A DNA stretch of 64,000 bases from Phyto melanocephala (taxonomy: Eukaryota; Arthropoda; Insecta; Diptera; Rhinophoridae): assembly GCA_941918925.1 (NCBI GenBank), contig OW799233.1, forward strand, positions 150,256,802-150,320,801, written 5' to 3'. Below, piece after piece: positions 21,247-32,489 of this stretch. Within the stretch, counting starts at the first letter, position 1; each line of letters begins with the position of its first letter. The position numbers and the translations under genes were made by a program. The notes beneath the pieces were generated by a model that worked only from the letters and a program-made list of their open reading frames with translations, had not been told where the DNA came from and searched no databases.

Positions 21247-21970
21247 GTACATAATGCTCTGTCAGTCTGTCATGCTGTATGTCTGACCGTCTGTCCGTGC
21301 GTATGTTGAAATCAACTTTTTGAGGCCCCCCGACATCACTTGTTCCCGGGTGAGGTATTAAAATATCAGAAATATTCGGGTGTAGATTGGTATTGAAAAT
21401 CAGAAACATCAGTACATAAACAACTGAGGTATGAGCAAAAACCACGACCACCTCGATTTTTTTTTCACAAAAACAACATTACAACAACAACATACAAACA
21501 TACACACGTGTATACTGGTTAGAGAAAACGTGGCATCGAATCCCAGCTGAGCCAAAAAAATTTTTTTTTTTTATATTTTTATATATTTTTTTTTAATTTT
21601 TTTTTTATTTTTTTTTATTTTTTATTTAATATATTATTTATATTTTTATTATTATTTTTTAAATTTTTTTTTAATTTTTTTTTTTGTTTTATATTTATTA
21701 TATATGTATATAAAAATTATTTTTTTTTAAATTTTTTTTTTTTTTTTAACTTTTTTTTAAAAATTTTTTTTTAATTTTTGTTTTTTTTTAACATACATAC
21801 GTAATATTATAATTTTACAATTGGATGTTTTTATATACGTATGTTTTTTATATGTATGTACGTGTTTCATATGGGATGAATGGTGATACAAACTACTGTT
21901 ATTGCATGACTACACGTTGTTAAGGGTATATAAGATTCGGCACGGCCGAATATAGCGCTCTTACTTGTTT
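21247..21970 (+). mobile_element. DINE-1-like A-short copy, 5' end missing
   Basis: Begins within the GTCY stretch ('ctgtcagtctgtcatgctg') and then has all remaining parts: TTGAAATCAAC, the CATCGAATCCC box (21534-21548), poly-T core and the complete 3' end with an intact hairpin. Confidence 0.75.
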
Positions 21971-23182
21971 TGTTCATCAAAATGATCATTGAGTTAAAAA
22001 AAAAGAATTTCATGACTGAAAGGAATTTTGCGCATGGTAACATTCTCGAACTTAACAACTATATTTGAAATAAATTTGAAGAATTTGCAAATGATGCGCT
22101 ATCGTAGGTTTATTCATTACAAATTTTTAATCCAAAATAACCCGAAAAAAAGAAAACTTTTAAATGCACTGTCAAAGAAACAATGTTGTTAACTTAAAAA
22201 CAGTGTACACACAACGGCAAAGTTGATTGAGTTTCTTTTCTTATATCAGTATCAAACTGTTTATAAAAGCATATTATTTAAAGGAAAATTCATGTTTTAT
22301 ATTGTTTTATTTTATATAGAGTTTTGCATTGATAATTGAATGCAAAAACGATCAGCTGATCAGTTATGGGCACCTTGTTAGGTGTACCCCTCTTAAAAAC
22401 AAACAAAATTTTTCCAGAAATATTTGCTGTATTTACAAGAAGTTCAAAGTGTCGTACTATCATAAGGTCATCATTTTACAAAAATTTTAAAATGTTTACA
22501 ATAAATTTATTTATTCTTTTTACAGTTTTGAAAAATTATGATGACACGACACTTAGCACACCTTGTGAATTCGTCAATTATTTTATTTAATGTGTGTAGT
22601 AATGTAATGTGTAAGTAGATATTTTCATGTGTAACAATAGGTCATCAAAGGAATCGAAAAAACTTTTCAAAATAAGTTTAACTCTTTCGGGAGTTTTAAA
22701 ATAAACTTAAGACATAGACAACTAAAGAACACGTCAGAAAGTGACAAAATAGTACTGTTGGAAGAAGAATGATTATATTACAAGAGAAACATTAGGAAAA
22801 CAAATGAAGTTCGTAAATTGCGTTTTCCACCAATTTTTTAAAAACACAATGGATAAAATGGGAACACGTGCATATAAACATATCGTTCCATTTATGATGC
22901 CACTCTTTAGCAGCCTAACCCTAACACTTAACAGACTGATTAGTGTAATAATAACTCTACGGTTACTACATATATCAAACTTGGCATACCTAAGGGCTTA
23001 ATAATCAAAATTTCTGTGAAATAACAGTGAGTGGACCGCTTATCCTGGCTAGGTGTATCGGCTTATAAAAAACTTCTACACAAAGCTCTCGCTTGAATTA
23101 TTAAAACGACAACTAGATCTCAGTTGCATTTTATTAATCTTTTCAAATTATTATTTTTGTTCAAAAAGACAAATTGCTTTTT
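21971..23182. other. AT-rich stretch, no gene seen
   Basis: Short open frames at 22366-22590, 22804-23001 and 23053-23250 show no recognisable motif. 'caccttgttaggtgtacc' at 22370 is a small palindrome. Confidence 0.5.
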
Positions 23183-23487
23183 TTATACCCGCCACCAAAA
23201 AAATGGTGGGGGTATATTCATTTTGTCATTCCGTTTGTAACACATCGTAATATCCATTTTAGACCCCATAAAGTATATATATTCTGAATCAGGGTTTGAT
23301 TTGATGACGATCTAGCTATGTCCGTCCGTCTGTCCGTCTGTTGAAAGCACGATAGAGGTCGCTTCGAAAAAGCTAGGGGGCTCAAATTTTGCCAGAATCT
23401 TTCTTATAGACAAGGTTTGTTTGGTATTGAAAATGGGCTAAATCGGAATATTAGGAAGAGAGTTATAGCTCGTAATGCAAGAGTAGA

Positions 23488-23498
23488 CCACTCCTCTA
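23488..23498. repeat. LINE target duplication (left)
   Basis: CCACTCCTCTA, identical to 24736-24746. Confidence 0.85.
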
Positions 23499-24735
23499 GG
23501 TAGGTAGGTAGGTAAGTAAGGCCGGTGTGAAGTAACCTTCACACCCTCACCCAGAGACCAATACGGTCCATTGTGATGCCTTAAAGTAATAAGAGATAGA
23601 GGAGAGAAGAAGAGAAGGGGGAAGAAAGAAAGAAGACAGAAAAAAGGTGAGAAGTGGACAACAAACTAAAGCCAAAAAAGAGAGCCAAAAACCCTACAAA
23701 CGACCCATTCGCGGTCTCATGTCACGAAGCCAGGTCATTCCCATTACGAATCCTATCAGATTCTCGAGTCCACAGCTCGAGACATCACCCAATTCGCGGA
23801 GAAATCTACTACCTAGCCATCTCAATCTGCCAATTTGCAGTCTGGGACATTGGCACAGAATGTGCTCAATTGACTCCAACTCCTCCGGATCCTCACACAG
23901 TCTACACATATCCGAGAGGCTCCGCCCCATTCTTACCGCCACCCTACCCAACATGCAGTGGCCCGTAATAATCCCTATCATGGTCCTCACGCAGACCCTA
24001 TCCCTGACCAGAAGCAAATCCGAATCAGATTTGCTGAGTATCGGCCACAGCGTCCGTGATACTCTGCAATCCGTTCGGTTATTCCAGTCCCGATTAGTCT
24101 CGCCCAGAACCCATTCCCTTATCCTACCGAAATAGAAACCTAATGGAGGCCTAACCGCCTCCATCCTATCAGGATCCACTATTACCGAGCCCAGTCTCGC
24201 CAACTCATCAGCTATCTCATTCCCGCCAATGTTCGAGTGACCTGGCACCCAGCATAGTCTCAACCTGTACTCCATCAAGATCCCCCGTAGAGCTCTCCTA
24301 CAGTCATCAACCAGACCGGAATTCACATGATAGCCCCTCACGGCACTAAGAGCCGCCTGGCTATCCACATATATAGTGACCTCCGAGCCCGCGTTGATGT
24401 TACCCCTAATCAGTTCCACGGCCTTCATGATCCCTAGAACCTCCGCCTGAAACACACTACAGTCGTCAGGGAGTCTATATGATTTCCTGATATCCAGATC
24501 CTCAATATAGACCCCCGCACCAGTGCCACCCATCTTCGAGCCATCAGTAAAGACAGCAACGCCACCAAACAGTCTGCTCTTGCCTACCCAGTCCCCTCTA
24601 ACTGGCATGACCACTCTCGGCAGACTCCCAAAATCGACCCTAGCACCCACATAGTCTGTGGAGCCGGGCAAACCCAGGCAAAAACCCCCTCCACTAATTT
24701 CACCCAAGATCCGTGAATGACCCTGCCTGAAAGGG
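23499..24735 (-). mobile_element. 5'-truncated LINE with (TACC)n tail and 11-bp target duplication
   Basis: Minus-strand non-LTR retrotransposon 3' segment: RNase H, zinc-knuckle region and 3' UTR. The 3' end is a (TACC)n-type tail (23499-23520 on the plus strand as ggtaggtaggta), not poly-A. It is bounded by a perfect 11-bp duplication. It is GC-rich compared with the flanks and has an uninterrupted 337-codon frame, so it is a comparatively young insertion into the family B element. Confidence 0.88.
23694..24707 (-). CDS. LINE RNase H and C-terminal domain (open fragment)
   Basis: C-terminal part of a non-LTR retrotransposon ORF2. Residue numbers are from the start of the open frame, which has no ATG because the 5' end was cut by truncation. 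About 1-45 link to the lost reverse transcriptase. RNase H spans about 50-175 with all four catalytic acids: D55 (FTDGSKM), E89 (VFQAE), D115 (YVDSQAA) and D167 (GNEIADELA); PGHSNIGG is the conserved His loop. C268, C271, H282 and C285/C287 form the terminal Cx2C...H...C cluster. There are no frameshifts. It probably belongs to the I/LOA side of the LINEs. Related to, but clearly different from, the LINE at 4.5-5.8 kb. Without reverse transcriptase or endonuclease it cannot move itself. Confidence 0.88.
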   Translation of the reverse strand: MGEISGGGFCLGLPGSTDYVGARVDFGSLPRVVMPVRGDWVGKSRLFGGVAVFTDGSKMGGTGAGVYIEDLDIRKSYRLPDDCSVFQAEVLGIMKAVELIRGNINAGSEVTIYVDSQAALSAVRGYHVNSGLVDDCRRALRGILMEYRLRLCWVPGHSNIGGNEIADELARLGSVIVDPDRMEAVRPPLGFYFGRIREWVLGETNRDWNNRTDCRVSRTLWPILSKSDSDLLLVRDRVCVRTMIGIITGHCMLGRVAVRMGRSLSDMCRLCEDPEELESIEHILCQCPRLQIGRLRWLGSRFLRELGDVSSCGLENLIGFVMGMTWLRDMRPRMGRL

Positions 24736-24746
24736 CCACTCCTCTA
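24736..24746. repeat. LINE target duplication (right)
   Basis: CCACTCCTCTA, identical to 23488-23498. Confidence 0.85.
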
Positions 24747-25343
24747 TCTGATGGTCCAAATTTTCAATCACAATGTTGAAGCTCACTTGTTAGGCATGAT
24801 GATGAGTCGAGGTTGACTGCTCTTTTGCCACACTATCGCAAAAAACAGCAATGGTTCCCATTCAATGAACTAAGAAGGCATTCACAGATTTTCTAACATT
24901 TTATACAGACCTGTTTTGCAGAAATTTAAGTATTTTTTACAATTCTCCCGATTGTGGACGAATTTGAACGATTATGTTGATCAAAAGAATTACGAAGTGC
25001 ACAAAATGCATTTTGATTTGAACGCCCATTTTTATAAAAAACCTGAATAACTTTAAAGCGTTGCTCATTTGCGTATCTTTCTACGGATCAAATTGAGTAA
25101 GTTTGAGATTGAGAAATGTCAAATGAAATGCAGAAAACAAATTTGAAGACTAGGTGTAGTTCACCTTCAACATGGGCCCTTAAAATTTAACCACCCTCTA
25201 CAAAGAAAGTGCTACATATTTTATTATAAAGAGATTATTCCATAGCGATTAAGAAAATAATAAATATTGTGCTTTAAATGTACACAAAATTGGTGGTGGG
25301 TATAAAAGATTCGGCTCAGCCGAATATAGTGCTCTTACTTGTT

Positions 25344-25872
25344 AAAATACGGTTTGTCATTTCTGTTGAACTCCGTATCCATTCACGGCTCAAAACAAAC
25401 AGAAAACAAAAACAACCAAAATATTTGGCAGAAATTCAAATTAGAGAAATTTATGACGTTCAAAAGGCATACAAAAATAGACATTAATTTTTTTTTAAAC
25501 GCATTTTAAAGGTGAAACTTTTCTTTCATACACAAACAATACGACACAAAATGCCATGATCTATTTAGACAACAACAACAATAATAACAACAACAAGAAA
25601 TATTAACGAAAACCAATGAAAAAAAATAGAAAAGAGCTAGAAAAAAAACAAACTGAAAAATAAACAAAACATTTTTAATGAACGATTAGATAGACAGTCA
25701 GTCAGCCTTGCGGCGAGTGGGTAAATGACTGAAACAGTTGACTTAAAGACAATTATATTGGTTGATCTGTTCATGCATGCATCAATAGCAAGCAACAATA
25801 GCCAGCAGTTAGTTCCTCATTAGCAACTTACAACACAGTAAACTTCCATACAGTATTACCCCTTTCGCATTG
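25344..25872. other. Non-coding stretch, possibly host DNA
   Basis: CAA/AAT runs at 25570-25600 and poly-A. The open frame at 25278-25487 starts in the DINE-like tail and is not recognisable. Confidence 0.45.
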
Positions 25873-26524
25873 GGCAAGTCACTTGCTCAAGTTAGTTTTT
25901 TATTTTCTTTTATTTTTCTTTGAACTTGCTTTCATGTTCAGACTCAGCAACTGACTTGCCCAAGTTTCGTTCTCTTTTACTTATTATACTCTTCACACAG
26001 TGAAAAAGGGTATATATAGGTTTGTCATTCCGTTTGAAATTTCTACAATTATCAATTATCTACACATACATACAAACGTGGTATACTGGTTAGAGTGAGC
26101 CAAAAAATTTTTTTTATTTTATATTTTATTAAAATTTTTATTGTTTTATTTTTAATTTTTCTTTTAATTTATTTTTTTTAAGCACATAAGTAAACTTAAT
26201 GTATAATATTACAATGGGATGTTTTTATATATGTATGTTTTGTATGTACGTATTTCATATGAGATAAATGGTGACATAAACAATTGTTGTTGCATGACAA
26301 CACGTTGTGAAGGGTATATAAGATTCGGCATGGCCGAATATAGCACGCTTGTTTGTTTTTATTACTCTTTTGTTTTTGATTTCTCAACAAAAACTTGCTC
26401 GTACTTGCCGAGTACAGGCAAGTGTGTACTCAAAAATGAGCAAGTTTCTTCCTCTTAACCCGACCTTACCCCTTTTGGCTATAAACACAACACTTGCGCA
26501 AGTCACTTGCGCAAGTGACTTGCC
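25873..26524. mobile_element. CAAGT-rich MITE, split by a DINE-like copy
   Basis: Left end GGCAAGTCACTTGCTCAAGT; right end, inverted, GGCAAGTCACTTGCGCAAGT. The motif CAAGT/ACTTG is repeated many times towards both ends (25873-25975 and 26390-26524). Taking out the DINE-like insertion leaves about 280 bp. No clear target duplication. Class uncertain; multiple short inverted motifs near the ends suggest a foldback or hAT-like MITE. Confidence 0.6.
25985..26357 (+). mobile_element. DINE-1-like A-short copy with large internal deletion
   Basis: 5' end to 'gaaatttctacaatt' is joined directly to 'acatacatacaaacgtg', so the GTCY tract and central blocks are gone. The 3' end keeps the subterminal repeat and a hairpin with one mismatch (ATTCGGCATGGCCGAAT). 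Confidence 0.75.
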
Positions 26525-27207
26525 TAGTCTGAAAGCCGTGTATGCTGTTTAATCTAAAATTACTCACAACTTTTATTTATTTTACTCTCAAAGCCTTTCG
26601 TTCGTCAGTCGGTCAGCCATTTCAGCTAGTGAGTCGGTTAACTAACAAAAACTAAAACGTTACTATTCACTTTAGATGACTTTCGGATGGTTTAAGATTT
26701 TTTTGTGTTGTGGCTGCTTTTGGTTGGTGTTTCAAGTTTTGTTTTCTTCTTCGATTTGGTGTTGTTTTCATTTTTGTTTCACTTTTAATTTTCAATGGAA
26801 TAGAAAGTGAATTTTATGTTTTTTGTTTTTTTTTTGTATATCATACTGCCACAAGTTGTTTGTCTCTCATGTTAAAGTTATAGTTGTTGTGAATTAATGC
26901 TGCTACTTTAGCTGGCGGTTTATTGCTCTTTAAGCGTTTTCATTAGATTGTTTTTTTTTTAATTTTTATACTACTTAGCTGGTTACTGGTATTTTGCACA
27001 TTAGTAAACCACATTTATGGGTAATAAATAGTTTTTATAGTTTGTCTGCCTGTCTTGATCTAATTTTTCATAACCTTGTTCTTGTACTTTATATATAAAA
27101 ATAAGTCTAGCAGTATAGGAACTAAAGGAGGAATAAATAACGTTAAATTTAAAATTAATATTTGTTTACAATTATATGTTTCGTAAATCTTCTGTTTTTT
27201 TTTTTTT
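26525..27207. other. T-rich stretch, possibly host DNA
   Basis: Long poly-T and TTG-rich runs (26690-26960); no coding signal. Confidence 0.45.
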
Positions 27208-27502
27208 GCTTAGCTGGGATTCGATGCAACGTTCACTATACCAAGCCTGTATGTATGTTTTGTATGTTGTTATTGTTTAAAAAAACAAGGTGGTCTTGGT
27301 TTTTTCCTCATATCTCAGTTGTCTATGTACTGATTTTTCTGATTTTCAATACTGATCTGCTTCCGAACATTTCTAATATTTTAATACCTCACGCGGGTCC
27401 ATGCGATGTGAGGGGGATTCTTAAAGTTGATTTCAACACATGGGGGTCGGAAATGAAAATTGTACAAATTTCACACGGAATAACAAACGTTTTTTTTTAG
27501 AA
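27208..27502 (-). mobile_element. DINE-1-like 5'-half fragment
   Basis: Inverse of the core box to the 5' end: 'gctgggattcgatgcaacg', 'catatctcagttg', 'gttgatttcaaca', 'gtcggaaatgaaaattgta'. The GTCY tract is deleted. The open frame at 27162-27500 is an accidental reading of this repeat. Confidence 0.65.
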
Positions 27503-28660
27503 TTACGTTCGTTCTAAGACAATTTACATATTTCTAAAAAGTGTATGTTCAAAAACTTTTGGATAAAAAAGTAATATAAATTAATTTGTCTTTAAAAAAA
27601 ACTTTTAAGCGAGTTTTCCTCGTGTAGAAATAATAATATAAAAAATATGTATGTATGTTCAAACTTTACTAAGTTTTCTATTATAATAAACATAAAAATT
27701 ACTTTATACTCACTATTAAGTTGACATCACTGTTGCAATAGTTTTTGATTTCAACCAAAAATACTCTCTCCAACTCTTAATACAACAAGTATATAAATTT
27801 TTTTGTTCATTTATGTATAAACAATTTCTTTATAACTTAAAGTTAAAACAACTTTTGTTGTTGTCATCAATTTTTGTTTTTTTTTCCAAATTTTTTATTT
27901 TTTGGTTTTTACAATAAAAGTAGTTCATGTCATTGACCTCTAAGGGTATTAAACGTTTTTTCTTTTCAATTTAATGAAAGGTGCACGTTATTTATTATTG
28001 AGTATTTGTTAACATTTTTTTATTATTTTGAATAAGTTGTTAAAATGTTTTTTTTTCTATTTTAGCGTTTAAAAAAATATGTGTTTTTTGTTTCTATTAT
28101 TGAATGTATTTCTATTTTGTTTTCTAAATTGTAAATTGAAAACTGTCATTTAATTGTATTTATGCTCTCATTTGAAAAGAGGAATGAGGAAGTTTATGAC
28201 GTTTTAATACTATATAATATGTATGAACATAGAAGAGACTGTACGAATATTTGCAAGCGTTTGCACGCACTTAACATTGTCGATTTAGACCGACCAACCA
28301 GCAGACGGGTCTAGTTGCATTGTCGTGTTTATTCCATAGATTTCATTTTTGGCAAATTTGTTAAAAATAAACAAAGACAGACAAACGGAAGCAAATATTA
28401 TTTGCTTGAATATTTAGACTGTTGCCTTAGTGAAACTAAGTTTCACTTTCGAGTTTTTGCCGTTTTTTTCCTAGCAAATCATTTAACACTTAATTAAGAT
28501 TTAGCCTATTTCAAAATTAGAAATTTTTACTAAATGATTAAACAAATAGATCGTGAAATACAAAGCAATTGGTAATTATATTGAAATTATATTGATTTCT
28601 AAACTCTACCGCAAAGTGAAATTCTTTTTAATTGTCTGTAATGATATTGAAGCAATTCTA
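27503..28660. other. AT-rich stretch, no gene seen
   Basis: Poly-T and AT runs; the frame at 28315-28497 is not recognisable. Confidence 0.45.
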
Positions 28661-28829
28661 AAGACCTCAAACTTTGGATATTCTCAGAGAAGATAGTCCA
28701 AAAGTGTGATATCGCAAAATCTAGTTGGTCAATTTACCGTAGCAAAAACTAAAATTAAGATCTCACCGAAATGATTTCTCAACAAGTCAATTGCTTCTTG
28801 CTCGTAGCACCGTCTTGTTGAAACTAGAG

Positions 28830-28837
28830 GTCACCGA
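28830..28837. repeat. hAT target duplication (left)
   Basis: GTCACCGA, identical to 29534-29541. Confidence 0.88.
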
Positions 28838-29533
28838 TAGGGTTGCCATCTGTCCTCTTTTCCCCGGACACCGTCCTCTTTTTTAGGGCATCCGGGGCAG
28901 TCCTACTTCTTTTTTTAGCAAATGTCCGTGGTTTTTGCACCTTCTCGAAAGTTTTTTTCTTACATTTAAACTTTAAATCACAGGTCACAAAATGTATAAA
29001 AAAAGATTTAGGTGCTCGTACAATTAGTTTTGAAAAAGTACAATTTTAAAACTTCTCTTTGTACAAAATTAGTTTTATTATCCTTAATTGTCGCTATTTA
29101 TCGAAGTGGCCTATTTTAATTTGTCTTTTATTTTAAAAAAGTTCGGCAAAGGCGTCTGCTTGTCAGCTGTGTGTTTTTCATAAAGTTTGTTTTCCAGATA
29201 TAGAAGAAAGTCTTGAACAAAAAATATAGTAAGGGTATATAATTTTGATATGGATTGCCTAGAGTTTTACAAATATTTGAAGAGATGCCCGATAATGAAT
29301 GCAATGAATTTTTGTTGTTTTTTTTTGGGTTTTTTTGTTTTTATTTTCAACCATTAAATCAGAATAATATGTTCAGTTTGTATTTTTGTAAATAAAGTTT
29401 TTTCGTAAAAACAAATTTTGTTTGTGTATTTTAAATGGCGTCGTGTATTTTATCAAATTTAATTTTTTTTTAAATGTGTCCTATTTTTTTAAGCTGGCGT
29501 CCTCTTTTTTTTTAAATAGAAATGGCAACCCTA
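28838..29533. mobile_element. Non-autonomous hAT element, 696 bp
   Basis: Terminal inverted repeats TAGGGTTGCCAT at both ends and a perfect 8-bp duplication GTCACCGA. 'GTCCTCTTTT' occurs repeatedly near the left end and in inverse or direct form near the right end, as expected for subterminal binding repeats. The frame at 28843-29049 on it is not a recognisable protein. Confidence 0.88.
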
Positions 29534-29541
29534 GTCACCGA
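29534..29541. repeat. hAT target duplication (right)
   Basis: GTCACCGA, identical to 28830-28837. Confidence 0.88.
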
Positions 29542-30094
29542 GGACATATGCGTAAATTTCAGGAAACACATAGTCCGATAAATTGGTGCGATATATCATT
29601 GACGCAACATTCTTATTAATCTCATATATGAAGAAACGTGGACCAATGATTCCATCAGCCCATTAACACTCATAAGGTTGATCATCATTCAAATATGACA
29701 ATCTTGTTTATTAATGGATCCATTGAGCCAGAAATGTGCTTCATCAATGAACAAAAATTTCACGAAAAAACACCGGACAAACATTTCTCACAGAACGATG
29801 ATTTTCATAAACAGCTAAACAATTTGCAGACGCTGTTGTGGTATAAAAAATAAAACTGACAAAGCTGTTTGAAATGAGAGATCGTGATCTATCAAAAAAT
29901 TACTATAGAAAATCAAACATGGCGATGAACCACCCGATATATAGATTTCCCTCTTTGATGGAAGAATTTCTACATTACCTGATCACCAGATCGACTCAAT
30001 TCAGTGGGGAATAATGTCTACTGGCGATTAAAAAAGGTTCACCACCAACCGCGATGAAATATCGAAAATTTTGTAATTTTCTTTTTGGTTAAGA

Positions 30095-30618
30095 AAAATT
30101 AATAATAATACTTTGTTCACACACGCGCCTATAAATGTCAATTTATAATATTCTCGCAATTAAAGGCCTTTATTTAGCTCAATTTACCATACTAAAAGTT
30201 ACTTGTAAATTGAGCAATATATACTTAATTGTTTCACTTATTGTCCAAAACTCGAAATACAACTCTTAAGAGGTATGTTCAGTGAGAAGAAAATTCTATA
30301 GGTGGCATTTCTAATGTCAAACAAATAAATATACACAAAATAAAGAGTCAGAAAATGGAAAATGGTTGATGGAAATTTTAATAAAATGTTTGTTTGTTTA
30401 TATTTATATATAAATATAATTGTAAATATATTTTATAAACAGAAAAAAAAACTGAAGAGAAGGCATTATTTGATATGGTACAAATACATCATCGTATTTT
30501 TGCAGATATCAAATGCTAATTGAGTAAAATAAATTAAGTATGTGTGAACACTTATTTTAATTGCTCTATCAACACTAAATTGAAACAATTAAAAATATCT
30601 GCCTGAACAGGGTATAAA
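30095..30618 (+). repeat. Unclassified repeat D, copy 1
   Basis: About 520 bp repeated in inverse orientation at 53.27-53.80 kb: 'ttgttcacacacgcgcc', 'aaaggcctttatttagctc', 'caatatatacttaattgtttc', 'gaaatacaactc', 'gtgagaagaaaattctat' and the end 'ctgcctgaacagggtata'. The central part differs in length. No coding frame and no convincing terminal inverted repeat. Confidence 0.7.
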
Positions 30619-32487
30619 ATGTTTATTTAAAACAAAAAATAGCTCAATGTAAATGATGAATTATGTAAAATAATTTTTTTCTTAGTTCAAGTCCGTGCTT
30701 TAAGTGTTCCAAAAAGTATTTTAAGAAAAATTTCCAATCAGTTGAAAAAAAATTTCACAATATGGAAAAACCAGTTAAATATATCTTAAAGCAATTTAGT
30801 TATGCCGCATAAAATCCAAAACATTGATTGCTCTTCAGTTAATTTGTTAATTGTATGTTTGTAATCCCTATAAACAATCTTTCATAAAATTATAATCCTT
30901 GTACTTCGATCCCTTCATTGACATTTTTGAAAGATATATTTTAAAATTGTATAATAGATTACACAATTTTAAATAATAATCTAAAAACGTATGCTGTTCA
31001 ATAAAATGCATGTTTGTAAGGATAAATGTGAGGGATTCTATTAAAAAAAACTAACTTACAGATGTCATGAAATTTGTATGCCGATTTCCTGTTCTGAAGC
31101 ATTTCTTTTCTGGAACAAAGTAAGCGTTTTTCAAAGGAAAAGTTTACTCATACAGGGTTTCTAATTTTCTCTCTTACGAACACTGCTTCGTAATAAGGAT
31201 GGGATGAATTTACTTTTAATAAAATTTGGTAAAAGAAAAAATTATTTTTGATAAATTTACTATTGCATCAAAGTAAAGCTTTTTTTGAAGCACATGCAAA
31301 AGTGCTTCTATTTTAAAATTTAATGCAAGTGCAACGAAAAACTCGACTTTTTTAAGGGGTTTTTTTACAATTAACAAATTTCCAATATCAAAATGGAAAT
31401 TTCAATGCTAAAAATCTTTTAAAATTTTTAACACTAAAATATGTTTCTTTTTTTATCAGTCCAAATTTGTTCATTAAACAATTATTACATTAATTGCACC
31501 TTAATATTAGTTCATCACTTACAAACTTTTCATGATTATGAGTTCCCACAGCAATTTCTTTTTTTTTATCTGATTCATTTTGTAAAGTTGTTCGAATGGT
31601 TGGTTGTACGAGCATAAAATAAAATGTTTTATGGCAGTTTTGGGGAGTTTTTTTTTTACATTTTCTCTTACTTCTTGCGTTTCTTTACTGGTCAAAAAGC
31701 ATATATTTTTTTCATAAAGTTAATGAACTTTTTGCTGTTGTTGGCTTCTTTTAGATTTCATTTCACAAAAAAAAAGTCAAGGAAAAAAATCAAAAATTCT
31801 CTACCATTGCTGCTTAAAAATGCTGGTGGCCGTGTTGCTGCTTGACCAAAAAAAATGAAGTTTGTTAACAGAAAGTACGTACAAAAGAATGCGAAAAAGT
31901 AAAGTAATTTGCATGCAGTTTTTTTCATTTATATATTTGGGTAAAAATAAATTAATAAAAATAAAATTTTTTACAACGTAGCTCAGTTATGTACAGTATT
32001 ACAACTAACAGATAGTAAATTTCTGACTGTTTTAATGTTGAGATGTTAAGAGCAAGCTAACAAAACTGATAGAGTTTTAAGTTGAAGAGATGTTAAGTTT
32101 TGTTCTTAATAAAATTTTGTGTGTAAAAAACTGTTAGAATAATTAATCCTGATAATTGTAAAACCTTTAAAGAAAACTTTAGTTATACTCAATTTGATGT
32201 AATTAAAAAACAGTCTCTGTTAAAGTTCCATAAACATAAGCTGTTAGTATTTGTTATCAAAACAAAAATTCCTACACTCATACATATGTACATACCTAAA
32301 TTTAATTATGTTAACGTCTCTTTCATTATCTTTTGACACGTGTTACTGTCACTGCTGCTGCTACTACATACTCTTGGTGTAGCTTTATCTCCCTCCCACT
32401 GATTAACACAATATTTTTATCAAATTTGTCTCCTTTTTAAATTTGTTTTGCCAAACAAACACTTGTATAAACAATCTGAAAAATATA
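30619..32487. other. AT-rich stretch, no gene seen
   Basis: About 1.9 kb without recognisable repeats or coding motifs. The frame at 31624-31845 is a phenylalanine-rich and lysine-rich low-complexity reading. Confidence 0.5.
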
Positions 32488-32489
32488 TA

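Larger units (their letters stand above)
23183..25343 (+). mobile_element. DINE-1-like family B element, split by a LINE
   Basis: A sister family: the 5' fold-back TATACCCGCCACC...GGTGGGGGTATA, 'gaccccataaagtatatat', GTCCGTCCGTCTGTCCGTC (about 23320), 'ggtattgaaaatgggctaaatcgg' and 'agttatagctcgtaatgcaagagtag'. After the LINE come family B sequences near the end (TTGGTGGTGGGTATA, hairpin ATTCGGCTCAGCCGAAT, GTGCTCTTACTTGTT). The segment at 24750-24960 is not seen in the other family B copies here and may be another insertion. Confidence 0.75.
28670..30090 (-). pseudogene. Mariner transposase remnant, split by a hAT element
   Basis: Read from right to left: 'VKFLFIDEAHFWLNGSINKQ' (29700-29760, first Asp), then IIGPRFFIYEINKN-like sequence (29600-29680), YAYVLGDL-stop-FQQDGATSKKQLTC (29550 across the hAT to 28800; second Asp kept, Trp codon changed to a stop), IDLLRNHFGEILILVFATVN and FCDITLLDYLL (28680-28740; third Asp motif kept). 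So all three catalytic Asp positions are visible, but stops and frame changes are frequent. The hAT insertion lies exactly at the stop before FQQDGA. Terminal repeats were not found. Confidence 0.78.

Noticed and set aside
22360..22600. 'caccttgttaggtgtacc' block, suspected MITE similar to 33.16 kb and 9.6 kb
   Set aside because: Similarity is short and patchy; no consistent borders.
23647..24135. 162-residue and 104-residue plus-strand frames
   Set aside because: Antisense shadows of the LINE RNase H frame on the minus strand.
31624..31845. 73-residue frame, hydrophobic then lysine-rich
   Set aside because: Low-complexity translation of poly-T and poly-A DNA; no motif or codon bias.
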